DNA of 64,000 nt from Lachnospiraceae bacterium (GCA_024696005.1 JAILHF010000051.1:186001-250000); one strand, 5' to 3'. Shown: positions 1 through 9,278, counted from the stretch's first letter. A program made the numbers and translations. Notes: a model not told the origin generated them from the sequence alone.

Positions 1-2227
1 CTCTGGCGGAATTGTCGTCAAAGCTTCTTGTATACCATCCAAGGAAAGTATGACCTTCATGGGAAGGCGCGGGGCTTGGAGGATCGACTTTTTCGGCGTG
101 TTTTACGCGCACTTCCACTGAGTTTCCGTCGCCGTATTTGTCATAAAAATACACGGACTCGAAAAGCAGGTCTTTCCACTGTGCCTGAACTGTCAGATCC
201 TTGGTGACTTTCAGCCGGCTGCCCGGATAATGGTAATACCCGTCGACGAACCATCTGGTAAAGGCTTTTTCCGCATTCGCAGGCGCAAACTCACAATCCG
301 GGAAGGTCAGATATTCGCCGTCCGCAACCTGCAGACTTTCCATGCTTCCGCTGCCGCCGTTTGCGTCAAAGCTGACCGAATGCAGTGTTTTCCATTTTGC
401 ATAAAGCGTGATATTGGCTTTCACCGGAGTGCCGAAGTCAAACACGCTGCCATCCGTGCAGCCCTCATCCACATGCCAGCCGCCGAAGAAATAACCTTCC
501 CGGACCGGTGCTTCGGGTTCGGTCGCACAGCTTCCCGTGCGGATCGTCTGCGGGGCGACGGCACTGCCGCCCTTCGGATCGAAGGTCACCGTAACACTCT
601 CCGATGACCAATGCGCATACAGCGTCATGTCTTCCGTGACAGGGGTGTTGAAATCAAAGGCTTTCGCTCTCTCGTTTACACCGACATGCCAGCCCTTGAA
701 GCGGTAGCCATCTGCTGTGGGATCCTTCGGTTTTGTCAGCTTTTTCCCTTTTTCGATCGTCTGCGGGGCAGGCGCTGTTCCGTGGCCGTTGGCGTTAAAG
801 GTGACCGTCACGGATTCCACGATGTTTAATTCGCCTGCGGAGATCAGGCGGGCGCTTCCGGCATAATCCGTATGCTGATCGTCGTTGATCTCCTCCGCAA
901 AGATATAGACCTTATAGCTTTTGTCCCAATCCTTTACATCCAGGGAAGAAGGAAGGGTAAAGCTTCCCGTCCCGTTTTTAGAATACCGCCCGTCAAGGCT
1001 CAGCCGGTAATAATAGAGGATCCGGGCTCCGTTCTGATCCGAGAGATCCTTCGGCAGTGCCTTATCCAGGATCAGCACCGAAACGGCATCGGGCTTCACG
1101 GGATTGCTGTCGTCATAGTTCAGTGTGTAAGGGATGCTCACCTTGTTTCCCAGGACGCTCACTTTCTGACCTACACTGATCTCGGTCCGGATGTTATCAA
1201 GGGTCAGCGTGAGTTTGTAAGCCGTATCCGTTTCACCCTTTTTTCCGTTCACGGCTGTGGAAAAGAGCACCTGGTTTAAGTCGATGTTAAAGGCCGGGCA
1301 TACCCCCCTGCCGGAATCGGCAAACTGGTTATAGAGCTCGCCGTCCTTCTTCACGCTGCCAGAGCAATGATGATTCGAGCAGGAGGACCGCAGCCACCAG
1401 CCGGCATGCGCCGGATCCTTGGAAGACATCGCACGCTGACCGCTCTTGACATCCCTGTCCGTAAATCCGTAGGAGCTTCTCGTTACTTCCTTCGCGTCCG
1501 GAAGAAAGATCTTATCGCCGTTTAGTTTTGCAAAGGAAAGAAGGCTTCCCCCTCTTCCGTCGTTGCCGGCGGCGGCTTTTTTGTAACTTGCTTTCACGGC
1601 CGCTCGTTCCGGTGCGGAAAACACATCATGATCCAGAAAGTCGTCCCCGTTCAGCCCGAAGCGGATGCTGCTCATTTCCCATTCCTCGAAGTCCGGATCA
1701 AAAGGCGCATCATAAAGGACCTTATTCGACATAAGGAGCATCGTATATCCGTCGCTGCCTCCGAAATCGGAACTATGCGGGTCCAATACCCGGTACTTGA
1801 CGGGCGTACCGTCGTATCTGCCGTACCAGACAAAGCTCCCGTGCCAGGGATCGCTCGCATACATGGGGAGCCTGGGCTTTGCCATGCCGGCGGTTCCAAG
1901 GAGCGAGTTCTCGGCGCTTTTCACCGCGCTTCCGCCGCGCCCGTCCCTGCCGGCGCCCTCCGGTGCCGGAACATCTCCGGATTCCGTTTCCGGGGCGGCA
2001 GTTTCAGGTTTCCCTGTTTCCATAGCGCCTGTTTCCGGCCCCGTCACGGCAGCGTCATCCGTCGCCGCATCCTTCTCCTCCCCGGAGGCGGGAACGCTCT
2101 CTTCCGACACTTCCGTTCCGTCGCCGCCGGCAGAAACCCGGAGCACATTTTCCCCCAGTTCCCCGATGCAAAGGATGAGCATGAGCCATGATGCCAAGAT
2201 CCGTCTGATCCTTCCGATCCGTTTCAT
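1..2227 (-). CDS. Secreted DUF6273 and InlB-type repeat surface protein (C-terminus off window)
   Basis: I read this from the reverse complement; the frame is open from an ATG at 2227 to the window edge (742 codons), so the gene is partial. An AGGAGG site lies a few bases before the ATG. The N-terminus has basic residues and a hydrophobic stretch (signal peptide), then an acidic, Pro/Thr-rich linker. Residues of about 130-330 match DUF6273: a VKYRVLD start, an LNGDDFLD segment, a WWLRSS core and a PAFNIDL end. An Ig-like stretch follows. At least three Listeria-Bacteroides (InlB B-type) repeats come next, each starting like VTVTFNANG and ending in LYAHW or LYAKW, and a fourth is cut by the edge. 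Such proteins are exported and probably bind the wall or an external ligand. The exact ligand is unknown. A weak TATAGT -10 box sits near 2265-2270. It faces another surface protein across a 228-base gap. Confidence 0.9.
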   Translation of the reverse strand, partial: MKRIGRIRRILASWLMLILCIGELGENVLRVSAGGDGTEVSEESVPASGEEKDAATDDAAVTGPETGAMETGKPETAAPETESGDVPAPEGAGRDGRGGSAVKSAENSLLGTAGMAKPRLPMYASDPWHGSFVWYGRYDGTPVKYRVLDPHSSDFGGSDGYTMLLMSNKVLYDAPFDPDFEEWEMSSIRFGLNGDDFLDHDVFSAPERAAVKASYKKAAAGNDGRGGSLLSFAKLNGDKIFLPDAKEVTRSSYGFTDRDVKSGQRAMSSKDPAHAGWWLRSSCSNHHCSGSVKKDGELYNQFADSGRGVCPAFNIDLNQVLFSTAVNGKKGETDTAYKLTLTLDNIRTEISVGQKVSVLGNKVSIPYTLNYDDSNPVKPDAVSVLILDKALPKDLSDQNGARILYYYRLSLDGRYSKNGTGSFTLPSSLDVKDWDKSYKVYIFAEEINDDQHTDYAGSARLISAGELNIVESVTVTFNANGHGTAPAPQTIEKGKKLTKPKDPTADGYRFKGWHVGVNERAKAFDFNTPVTEDMTLYAHWSSESVTVTFDPKGGSAVAPQTIRTGSCATEPEAPVREGYFFGGWHVDEGCTDGSVFDFGTPVKANITLYAKWKTLHSVSFDANGGSGSMESLQVADGEYLTFPDCEFAPANAEKAFTRWFVDGYYHYPGSRLKVTKDLTVQAQWKDLLFESVYFYDKYGDGNSVEVRVKHAEKVDPPSPAPSHEGHTFLGWYTRSFDDNSAR

Positions 2228-2455
2228 GTTTTTTCCTCCTGAATTCAAAGTCTTGCTTCCCTATACTATATCCGATTTTTTCTTCTCCCGCTACCTCCAA
2301 ACGGATAGTTTCCTCGCATATGCAACTGATGAGCGCATAAATGGGAAGCCGTGTTGGTAGTATCCCCTCCTTGCCTGTGTTAGGATGAAAAGGACTAATA
2401 AAGAGAATCTGCCGGAAGTGCTCCGGAGATCGACAAAACATAAGGGAGGTGGCCA

Positions 2456-4384
2456 ATGAAACCACGCAAAAAAGTAACAAGAATCCTCAGCCTGATCCTC
2501 GGCTCTCTGCTGACTTTCAGCACAATGCCGCAGGCAAAGATCGCTGCTTTCGCTGCGGATGACGACGAAAACACCGAAACCGCCGGCAGCGGCATCGAAA
2601 GCTGTCTTATCGAAGATTTCCTTTCCGAAATTGATTTCCGTGAAACATCCGATACGCCTGAAGTTGATGAAGCGGACGGCACTTACAACATCTGGGTCGG
2701 TCATACCCGGATTACGGATACCAACAAAGACAACGTTCTGGGTGACGGCACCGTTTCCTTCAATCCTGCCGACAACACCCTCACCCTGAACAACGCCGTG
2801 ATCAGCGAAGCAACCGTTTCCGAAGACAATGCCCCCTCCACAGGTTGCAACATCTGTTCGGAACAGTCGCTGGTGATCAAGGGCAGTGCAACGCTCAGCA
2901 ACGGCAAGAACGCCATCGCTCTTGCGGACATGAGCGGCAAGAAGACGCTCACGATCAACGCGGATCTGACGATCAGTGCCGAATCGAGCGGCATCATGGC
3001 TTTCGGCCCGGATCTGTTCATCGAGGGCGGAAACATCAACATCACAGGCGCCGAACATTCTGTCGGCATCATGGCCTACAGCAGAAACGCTGTCATCAGC
3101 GGCGGAAACATCAAGATCAGCGGTGATCCGATGATCGGCATCTTCGGCATAACTAACCTGAAATTCTCGGGCGGCACCGTGGAGGCTGTCGGCAGCGAAG
3201 CCGCAGTGATGATGAACTATACGGCACCGACATCCTCGATCGTGTTTGTTTCGCCGATGGGGATCACCGAGCCGGAAGGTGCCAAAGTTGAGACCATAAA
3301 GATCATGAACAAAGATAAGCTGACGGATACCCTGGGCATCGGTGACGGCAGCGGAAATGCGGTCAAAAGCGTTAAGATCGATAAAAAGGAAGGCTCCGGA
3401 GAAGATCCCGTGGTAGATCCCACGGTCTGGCCCGCTCCCATCCTCGGCGGTGCTTCCGCTCTGGATCCCGTTCCCGAGATCATCCCCGGTACCACGACGG
3501 AACTCTATCTCGTGAAAGGCCAGAAATTCACGATCGGAAAAGACTGGAAAACAGCGGATAAAAAAGTAGTCAGCATCAACGCTAAAGGAGTCCTTACCGC
3601 TAAAAAAGAAGGCAGCACTACGATCAGCTGCGGCCCGGACGACAATCTCTGGGAGATCAAAGTAAATATTGTAAAGCCTGCTTTGAACAAAAAATCCATC
3701 AGCTTCACCATTGAACAGCCCGATCAGATCAAGAGCGAGCAGATCAGTTTCACGACGGATACGGCAAATTATGATGTGCTCTGGACCAGCGCCGATCCCG
3801 ATGTTGCGAAGGTAGACGAGGAAGGGCATGTGACCGCCGTAAGCAAAGGCAGCACCAAGATCACGGCTTATGTGAACGGCAGCGCCTACACCTGCAAGGT
3901 GAGCGTCAAGGAAAAGGCCGCAGCAGCGCATCGTACCCTGCACATTGCCGCCGGCGGCTCAAAAGCCTTGAAGCTCACAGGCCTCAAGAATCCCAGCTGG
4001 ACCGAATCCGAAACCGGCATTGTCCGCGTTGCGAAAAACAAGGTCTACGGAGACAAGGCAGGTTTTGTGACGCTCAGCACGAGCAGCAACGGCGTGGAAT
4101 ATACCGTGGATGTCTATGTGGAAGATCTGACGCCCGCAAACAGCGAAAACAAGCTTGCTCCGGGCAAGGGAGCGAATAAGTACACCCTCTCCCTCGAAGC
4201 CGGCAAGAGCACGGAACTTGCGTTTGCCGATTCCGTATCCCAGCCCGTGATCTTCAAGAGCAGCAAGCCGGATGTCGCCTTCATCGACGAAAACGGAAAT
4301 GTAATCTCTCGCAGTGCCGGAAGCTGTAAATTCACGGCAAAGATCGACAAAAAGACCATCACGATCAGTGTGACGGTGAAATAA
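2456..4384 (+). CDS. Secreted surface protein with BIG2-like Ig domains
   Basis: The protein has 642 residues. Its start has GGGAGG just upstream. Residues 1-33 form a signal peptide ending in an Ala-rich cleavage site near AAFAAD. Residues of about 65-270 are rich in short beta-strand repeats with Gly-Asn turns (IWVGHTRIT, then LTLNNAVIS), like the N-terminal domain of many clostridial Ig-like surface proteins. Residues of about 325-640 hold three BIG2-like segments; the clearest has WTSADPDVAKVDEEG and ITAYVNGSAYTC. No sortase motif or wall-binding repeat is visible, so the anchor is unknown. A shared module (SALDPVPE, then LVKGQKFT) is also present in the broken gene at 6794-9167, so the two are paralogs. 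A strong two-way terminator follows. A role in adhesion or surface-layer structure is inferred only. Confidence 0.88.
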   Translation: MKPRKKVTRILSLILGSLLTFSTMPQAKIAAFAADDDENTETAGSGIESCLIEDFLSEIDFRETSDTPEVDEADGTYNIWVGHTRITDTNKDNVLGDGTVSFNPADNTLTLNNAVISEATVSEDNAPSTGCNICSEQSLVIKGSATLSNGKNAIALADMSGKKTLTINADLTISAESSGIMAFGPDLFIEGGNINITGAEHSVGIMAYSRNAVISGGNIKISGDPMIGIFGITNLKFSGGTVEAVGSEAAVMMNYTAPTSSIVFVSPMGITEPEGAKVETIKIMNKDKLTDTLGIGDGSGNAVKSVKIDKKEGSGEDPVVDPTVWPAPILGGASALDPVPEIIPGTTTELYLVKGQKFTIGKDWKTADKKVVSINAKGVLTAKKEGSTTISCGPDDNLWEIKVNIVKPALNKKSISFTIEQPDQIKSEQISFTTDTANYDVLWTSADPDVAKVDEEGHVTAVSKGSTKITAYVNGSAYTCKVSVKEKAAAAHRTLHIAAGGSKALKLTGLKNPSWTESETGIVRVAKNKVYGDKAGFVTLSTSSNGVEYTVDVYVEDLTPANSENKLAPGKGANKYTLSLEAGKSTELAFADSVSQPVIFKSSKPDVAFIDENGNVISRSAGSCKFTAKIDKKTITISVTVK

Positions 4385-4404
4385 GCAAGCTCATCGAACA
4401 TAAC

Positions 4405-4437
4405 AAAAAAACAGGCCGGGGATCCCCGGCCTGTTTT
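4405..4437. terminator. Bidirectional intrinsic terminator
   Basis: A perfect inverted repeat (arm AACAGGCCGGGG, centre GATC) is flanked by an A run on the left and a T run on the right. It can stop both the rightward surface-protein gene and the leftward GH25-like gene that converge here. Confidence 0.93.
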
Positions 4438-4443
4438 GCTCTT

Positions 4444-5613
4444 CTATCTCACTTTGTAATCCATGAAGCATACATTCAGATGCGCACCGCCTGCGATGCC
4501 GTCCACCTCCGCGCCCAGGTCGTATTGCCACATCACGAACTGGTAGGGATAATCCGGCAGGTCCCCTTCCTCGGCATACCAGATGTCATAGCCGATCATG
4601 GAGCCCAGGCTGTATTTCTTGATCAGGGTAGCCTTGTCACCGTAAAGCAGCGAAAACAGCCCCGCATTCTCCACGGCTTTCATGAAGGTCAGCGCAAAAT
4701 TGGTACGGGGCATCTTCTCCACTTCGTCCGTCCTTGCCTTCCCGCTCCCGAGCTGTTTTGTCGACAGCGCAAGCGGGTAATCAAGGACTGCTTCGTTCTC
4801 GCTGAGTGTCTGCAGGCAGAAATCCGCCTCTTCCTTCGCTTCCTCGGTGCTGATGGCCGCCGTTACGAAATAGGCTCCCACATCCAGCCCGGCTTCACGG
4901 GCCCTGCTGTAATTGTCGGCAAAACTCTCGTCCACGCTCAGTTCTCCGGTGGTATAGCCCCTCTGGCCGATCCGGAGCATCACATAGTCCACCCCCGCGC
5001 GCTTTAGGAGCTTGAAGTCCACATAATCCTCTTCCTTCGAGATATCCACACCCACAAAGCTCTTTTTCGTATTGTTTTCATAATACTGCATGAAGGGCTT
5101 GCGGTAGACCAGGCCGGTAAAATCATAGCGGTTCAGCGCCAGATAGGGATTGATGTCCACCCATTCCTCGGTACCGTCTTCGTAGCGGATCCGGGTATGG
5201 GCACCGTCCTCGGATACGGAAGGGGTGCCGGCCGCGGCATTCTCCGCTCCCGCCCAGGGCGTGGGCGTGGGGGAAGAAGCCTCGTTGGCGGACATCGCCA
5301 CCTGTGCGGGGGCTTCCGTAGGATAAGCATCCCAGAAATCCAGATCTTCCGCGGTCCCGCCGCCCCGGATCACGGAATCCACATCCGTCTTCGGTGCCCA
5401 GTCGGCCTGTGCCGCGGGCGTCCCCTGCACAGTCCCGTCCGAACGCGTCTGCTTCTTTTTCCCGGAAGTGCCGTTTGCGAGAATGACGATCGCAACGGTC
5501 ATCAGGATAAAAAGCGCCGCGATGATCACTGCGCTGCGTGTAGACTTCCTGTGCCCGCTCCGGTAGGTCAGGGGATCATCATATTCTTCATCAAAATCAT
5601 CATCCAGACGCAA
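4444..5613 (-). CDS. Membrane-anchored GH25-like (lysozyme-fold) protein, probably catalytically inactive
   Basis: I prefer the TTG start at 5613 (389 residues): GGGAGG lies 9 bases before it, whereas the ATG at 5679 has no ribosome site. A short acidic cytoplasmic tail is followed by one membrane helix (residues of about 28-48) and a Pro/Ala/Thr-rich linker. The GH25 domain fills residues of about 186-388. Family landmarks are present: VGVDIS at its start, DYVMLRIGQRGY, GLDVGAYF and MWQYDLG near the end. In active GH25 muramidases an Asp-x-Glu pair follows the PVAL-type strand. Here that position reads PLALSTK, so both acids are gone, and the usual Asp of the last strand is His (GGAHLN). I infer a peptidoglycan-binding or scaffold protein outside the membrane, not a lysozyme. 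It converges on the terminator at 4405. Confidence 0.85.
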   Translation of the reverse strand: MRLDDDFDEEYDDPLTYRSGHRKSTRSAVIIAALFILMTVAIVILANGTSGKKKQTRSDGTVQGTPAAQADWAPKTDVDSVIRGGGTAEDLDFWDAYPTEAPAQVAMSANEASSPTPTPWAGAENAAAGTPSVSEDGAHTRIRYEDGTEEWVDINPYLALNRYDFTGLVYRKPFMQYYENNTKKSFVGVDISKEEDYVDFKLLKRAGVDYVMLRIGQRGYTTGELSVDESFADNYSRAREAGLDVGAYFVTAAISTEEAKEEADFCLQTLSENEAVLDYPLALSTKQLGSGKARTDEVEKMPRTNFALTFMKAVENAGLFSLLYGDKATLIKKYSLGSMIGYDIWYAEEGDLPDYPYQFVMWQYDLGAEVDGIAGGAHLNVCFMDYKVR

Positions 5614-5704
5614 AAGATCGTTCCTCCCTTGCTGACGTTCCGGAAACCGGCAAAGCGCTCCCGTTTCCGGAAAAGCCATTCTATCTTAGCAGGAAAAGCG
5701 AAAT

Positions 5705-5734
5705 TTTTCAATAACGGCAGGGATATGCTATAAT
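5705..5734 (+). promoter_or_regulatory. apbE promoter, extended -10, leaderless
   Basis: TATAAT at 5729-5734 is preceded by TGC, a perfect extended -10. A weak -35 (TTTTCA, 5705-5710) lies 18 bases upstream. Only 6 bases separate the -10 from the apbE ATG, so the predicted transcription start falls on or within a base or two of the A of the start codon. Confidence 0.75.
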
Positions 5735-5740
5735 GAGCGC

Positions 5741-6664
5741 ATGAAAAGGTTCCTGCCCCTGCTATTGACAGCACTCATCTTACTTACGGCCTGCGCGCAA
5801 AATGAACAGGTCGTTCAAAGCTTTGAAGGCTTTTATTTTGATACTTACATAAGCATCCGGGTTTACGATCCGGGTGTTCCCCTCCCGGACGGCCTGAAGG
5901 AACTGTGCGAGGAAGCCGAGAAGACCTGTTCGGCCACCGATCCGGACAGTGAGCTCTATCGTTTTAACAGGGGGCAGATCGATGAAGAGAACCTGAGCCC
6001 GCTGCTTTCGCAGGCACTTGCCGATGCAGAGCAATACCGCCTGCTCAGCGGCGGGGCGGCAGATCCGGCCATCGGAAATGTGAGCAGCCTTTGGGACTGG
6101 CACGCCGATCCGCCCCATGTACCCGACAGCGACAGCATCCATGCCGCACTTCTTGCGATGAAAAGCGCGCCTGAATACGATCTGGGCTACATTGCAAAGG
6201 GTGAGATCAGCAAAAGGATCGCGGAGCACTTAAAGGAATGCGGCATTCGTTCCGCCCTGATCAATCTGGGAGGCAATGTGGTCGCTCTGGGGGAAAAGCC
6301 GGATGGCAGCCCTTTTACGGTGGGAATACAGGATCCGGACGAGCCTTCTGCCCTGCTCACCACTGTGGATGTGACCGACAAGGCTGTGGTCACCTCCGGA
6401 AGCTATGAGAGGTGCTTTACGGTTGACGGCACGCTCTATCATCACATACTGGATCCGGAGACAGGTTATCCCGTTAATAACGGCCTGTGCTCGGTCACGA
6501 TCATCAGCTCCGATCCCATTGCGGCCGACGCCCTTTCTACTGCCTGTTTCGTGATGGGGAAAGAAAAAGGCCTGGCCCTGATCGAAAGTCTCGACGATGC
6601 GGAAGCGCTTTTTGTTTCTGATGACGGAAAACAGATCCGCTCCTCCGGTTTCCCGCAGCCGTAA
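5741..6664 (+). CDS. apbE: FAD:protein FMN transferase, lipoprotein
   Basis: The protein has 307 residues. It carries a lipoprotein signal with lipobox LLTAC (Cys18), so it is exported and lipid-anchored. ApbE motifs occur in order: DTYISIRVYD early, a Tyr-Asp-Leu-Gly...IAKGE segment (family DLGGIAKG, second Gly replaced by Tyr), INLGGNVVALG, SGSYERCF, HHILDPETGYPV and ADALSTACFVMG, which includes the metal-binding Asp/Thr region. ApbE transfers FMN from FAD to a Thr in target proteins. Its likely clients are RnfD and RnfG encoded at 25.1-26.7 kb, whose SSAT motifs are the usual acceptor sites. There is no ribosome site; the promoter -10 lies 6 bases before the ATG, so translation is probably leaderless. 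The gene stands alone, diverging from the GH25-like gene. Confidence 0.95.
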   Translation: MKRFLPLLLTALILLTACAQNEQVVQSFEGFYFDTYISIRVYDPGVPLPDGLKELCEEAEKTCSATDPDSELYRFNRGQIDEENLSPLLSQALADAEQYRLLSGGAADPAIGNVSSLWDWHADPPHVPDSDSIHAALLAMKSAPEYDLGYIAKGEISKRIAEHLKECGIRSALINLGGNVVALGEKPDGSPFTVGIQDPDEPSALLTTVDVTDKAVVTSGSYERCFTVDGTLYHHILDPETGYPVNNGLCSVTIISSDPIAADALSTACFVMGKEKGLALIESLDDAEALFVSDDGKQIRSSGFPQP

Positions 6665-6740
6665 GCAGCTGTTCTCTGTTACAATATGGAGCTCCGCTCG
6701 CCCGGGTGTTGCTCCCGCAAACAGCGGTCCTGAAGCATGA

Positions 6741-6768
6741 AGAAAAGAGCCCCGGTTTCCCGGAGCCC
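6741..6768 (-). terminator. Intrinsic terminator for the leftward surface-protein gene
   Basis: On the minus strand, arms GGGCTCCGG and CCGGGGCTC pair over 9 positions (two G-U) around a GAAA loop and run into TTTTCTT. The plus-strand version pairs poorly, so I assign it to the minus strand. Confidence 0.7.
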
Positions 6769-6793
6769 TTTTTCTTTGCGCTTCTTTTTCGAT

Positions 6794-9167
6794 TTACGGC
6801 GCCTTCACCGTCACATTGACGGTAACGCTGCAGTTATAAGCCGTGCCGTTGATGTAGGCGGTGATCTTTGCCTTGCCCTTTGCAACGGGCTTTACAAATC
6901 CGCTCTGATCCACGGTAGCCACATCCGGATTTGCGCTGTACCAGTATACCTTCAGGGTACCATAGTCCTTCAGGCTGATCGGACGCCCTGCGGCATCCGT
7001 CACGGCATCCAGGGTAAGGCTCTTGTCGATCACGGGCTTGAAGACGTTGATCCGGATCATGCGGCCGCTGTTGTGGCTGATCGTCACGGGCTGCTGGGTC
7101 TCTTTCTTTGCCTTTACGGCACCCTTCTTGCTGATGGAGATGAACTTTCCGTTTGCCTTTTTGTCAACGATCACCCAGTTTGCGCTCAGCGTGAACTTCT
7201 GGCCCTTCACGAGGTTCAGGACCGTGGCGTTATCCAGGTTTTCGGGCACGGGATCCAGAGCGGAATGCAGGCTGGTCCCCTTCGGGATCTTGTCGGTCTT
7301 TGTTGCATGGCAGACCGTGCAGGTGTACAGGATCTTGCCGTCCTTTTCCGTGGTGGGCTCTTCGATGACGGTTCCGCTGTCCCATTTATGTCCGGCAGGA
7401 GGCGTGGACAGCTCTTCGAGGCTGACTTCTTCCTTGCCTTCCGCATCCTTGAAGCACTTATGGCAGATCGGGCATTCAAAGTGTGCGGCAATGCCCGGAG
7501 TCTCACAACCGGCCGGCACTTCCGCAACAGGCTTGGGCACACATTCGTGAGGTGTAACAAGCGTTACTTTGATGACATAATCCTTGTGGTTCGTTGCGTT
7601 GTTGGCGGATATGCTGATGACTGTCGTTCCGCTGACGCTGTCCTTCATCCTGACGCTGAGGGCCTTGCTGCTGAGCACGGGCTCGGAAGCCAGCTGCTCA
7701 TTGCCGGAGACGGTCTTCAGCTCGCCAAGTACTGCGCCCGGAGCGATCAGAGCAGACAGATCGATGTTCTTCTCTTCGCCGGCATTCACATCCACAGTAA
7801 GATCACATGCATCCCAGTCGATCTTGCGTATCGTCACTTTGAGGCATAAAGTCGTATCCTTGAGCGTGTAATAGTCCCTTGTTTCGCCGCTGAGGGCAAT
7901 GCCGGTGACCGTAACGTCTTTTTCTTCACCTGCATTTGCGTCCTCCATTGCGGCAACAGCTCCGGAAAGGTCGACTGTCAGGTCATCGCTTCCTACGATC
8001 CCGTTGAGAACGACATCTTCAAGCGCTACCGTTACGTCTCCTTCCACGTAGTCACGGTCCACGGCCGATGCCGAAACGCTCACTTCCTTCGGTGCGATCA
8101 CAAAATCGTCGCTGCCGCGGTAATAATCGCTGCCCTTCATGCGGGTAACGGTGAGTTTGTAGCTGCCGGGCAGAACGGGCGCGGTCGCACTGGGGCCGTA
8201 TTTCTCGCCCTTTACGGTCTTTCCTTCGTATGCAAGCTCGTCGCCTTCCTCGGCAGGCTCATAGGCCGGAAGCTCCCGGCCGTAGACGCCATTCTTCTGC
8301 TCGATCATCAGAGGCTTGACGCCGGAGATCAGTTCGATCTGTTTCACGTCTTTTCCGTCTTTTCCGACAAAGTTCTGGAAAAACTTATCGCTGGTAGCAA
8401 TGTCTGCTCCTTCAGCAGGAACCTTGACCATCATGCTCGGAGACATGGTAAGGTCTCCGCCATCACCCTTATGGATCGCGATCGTGCGGCTGTTCGACTT
8501 CCAAACTTTGCATGCGAAGCTCACCGCTGCAAAGGATACCTGCACCACCCTTCGGGTTTTCGCCGCAGCCAACCTTGAGCGTTCCGCCCTTTGAGAGCGC
8601 TTTATCACGCCAGCTGGCATTTTTGCCTAGTTGCGGCAAAAACTCGGTCAGTACTGCTGCATCGGCATTCCGGATCGTGAGATTGCCATCTACCCTGATG
8701 CCGTAGTTCTCACGAAGGCCCGCTTCGCTGATCTTCACTTCGCATTCACCCAAAACGAAAAGATTCAGATCGCCTTTGCAGTAGATCCCCAGGCCGGATT
8801 TGTTTTTGGAGCTGTCTCCCAATGTGAGATTTGAGATAAAAAGCGATCCTTTTTCGTACCGGTAGCCGTCAAACGTGGTTTCGTCTTTGAAACCATTCGG
8901 AATCTTCAATACATCAATCTTGAGCCCGTTGACATAGATATCCAGTTTCTCTATCAATGCCGCATCCGGATCCGCACTTTCGGCATCTCCGGGCTCTTCG
9001 GTCTCTTCTGCGGGGAATTCGACCTCGCCTTCGTTTTCGGCTTCCGTCTCAAACGATACCTCTTCCTCGTCATCCGCAGCGTACGCATTGAGCCTCATCC
9101 CGCCGATGTCGCCGACGAGCATGAAGAGGGTCAAGAACCACGCAGCCGCGCGCCTGAACTTTTTCAT
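6794..9167 (-). pseudogene. Frameshifted surface protein (YDG and BIG2-like domains)
   Basis: Two overlapping frames form one gene. The upstream frame starts at an ATG at 9167 (MKKFRRAAAW signal peptide, acidic linker, then strand-rich repeats with DIYVNGLKID and GIYCKGDLNL) and stops at 8469. The downstream frame is open from about 8620 to 6794. The sensible protein changes frame by +1 between about 8490 and 8515, where GILCSGELRMQ passes into NSRTIAIHKGDGG. The second part has a YDG-type domain (VSVSASAVDRDY, then a DYYTLKD end), a Cys-rich GHKWDSGT/YTCTVCHATKT module that may bind zinc, and a C-terminal BIG2-like region ending in VTVKAP. The intact product would have about 790 residues. 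It could be a true pseudogene, a phase-variable gene, programmed frameshifting or an assembly error; the sequence has no long homopolymer there. It is a paralog of the gene at 2456. Confidence 0.85.
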
Positions 9168-9206
9168 GTTCTCTTTCTCTTTTCATTGATAAGAATGAAA
9201 TGTCTT

Positions 9207-9220
9207 TGGGTTTAAACCCA
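9207..9220. promoter_or_regulatory. 14-base perfect palindrome in the surface-gene leader
   Basis: TGGGTTTAAACCCA is a perfect palindrome lying 40 bases upstream of the ATG at 9167, between that gene and the TetR gene. Its size and symmetry fit a dimeric repressor site. The regulator is unknown; the neighbouring TetR is a candidate only. Confidence 0.4.
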
Positions 9221-9278
9221 TTCTTTGGCTTTATAATCTGAAAGAGCGCAAATGTATACCGCCAAAGGTATGGGTTTG

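Noticed and set aside
2291-3943. 550-codon open frame on the minus strand under the surface gene at 2456
   Set aside because: It is the antisense shadow of a well-supported gene, has no ribosome site or domain, and extends across the divergent promoter gap.
5614-5679. ATG start at 5679 for the GH25-like protein
   Set aside because: No ribosome site there; the in-frame TTG at 5613 has GGGAGG at ideal distance.
6737-7849. 370-codon plus-strand frame opposite the broken surface gene
   Set aside because: Starts within the terminator stem, no recognisable protein; the minus strand carries clear domains.
8469-8515. Clear programmed +1 frameshift signal
   Set aside because: I looked for a slippery run, a stop codon at the shift or a strong hairpin after it and saw none convincing, so I keep pseudogene or error as the main readings.
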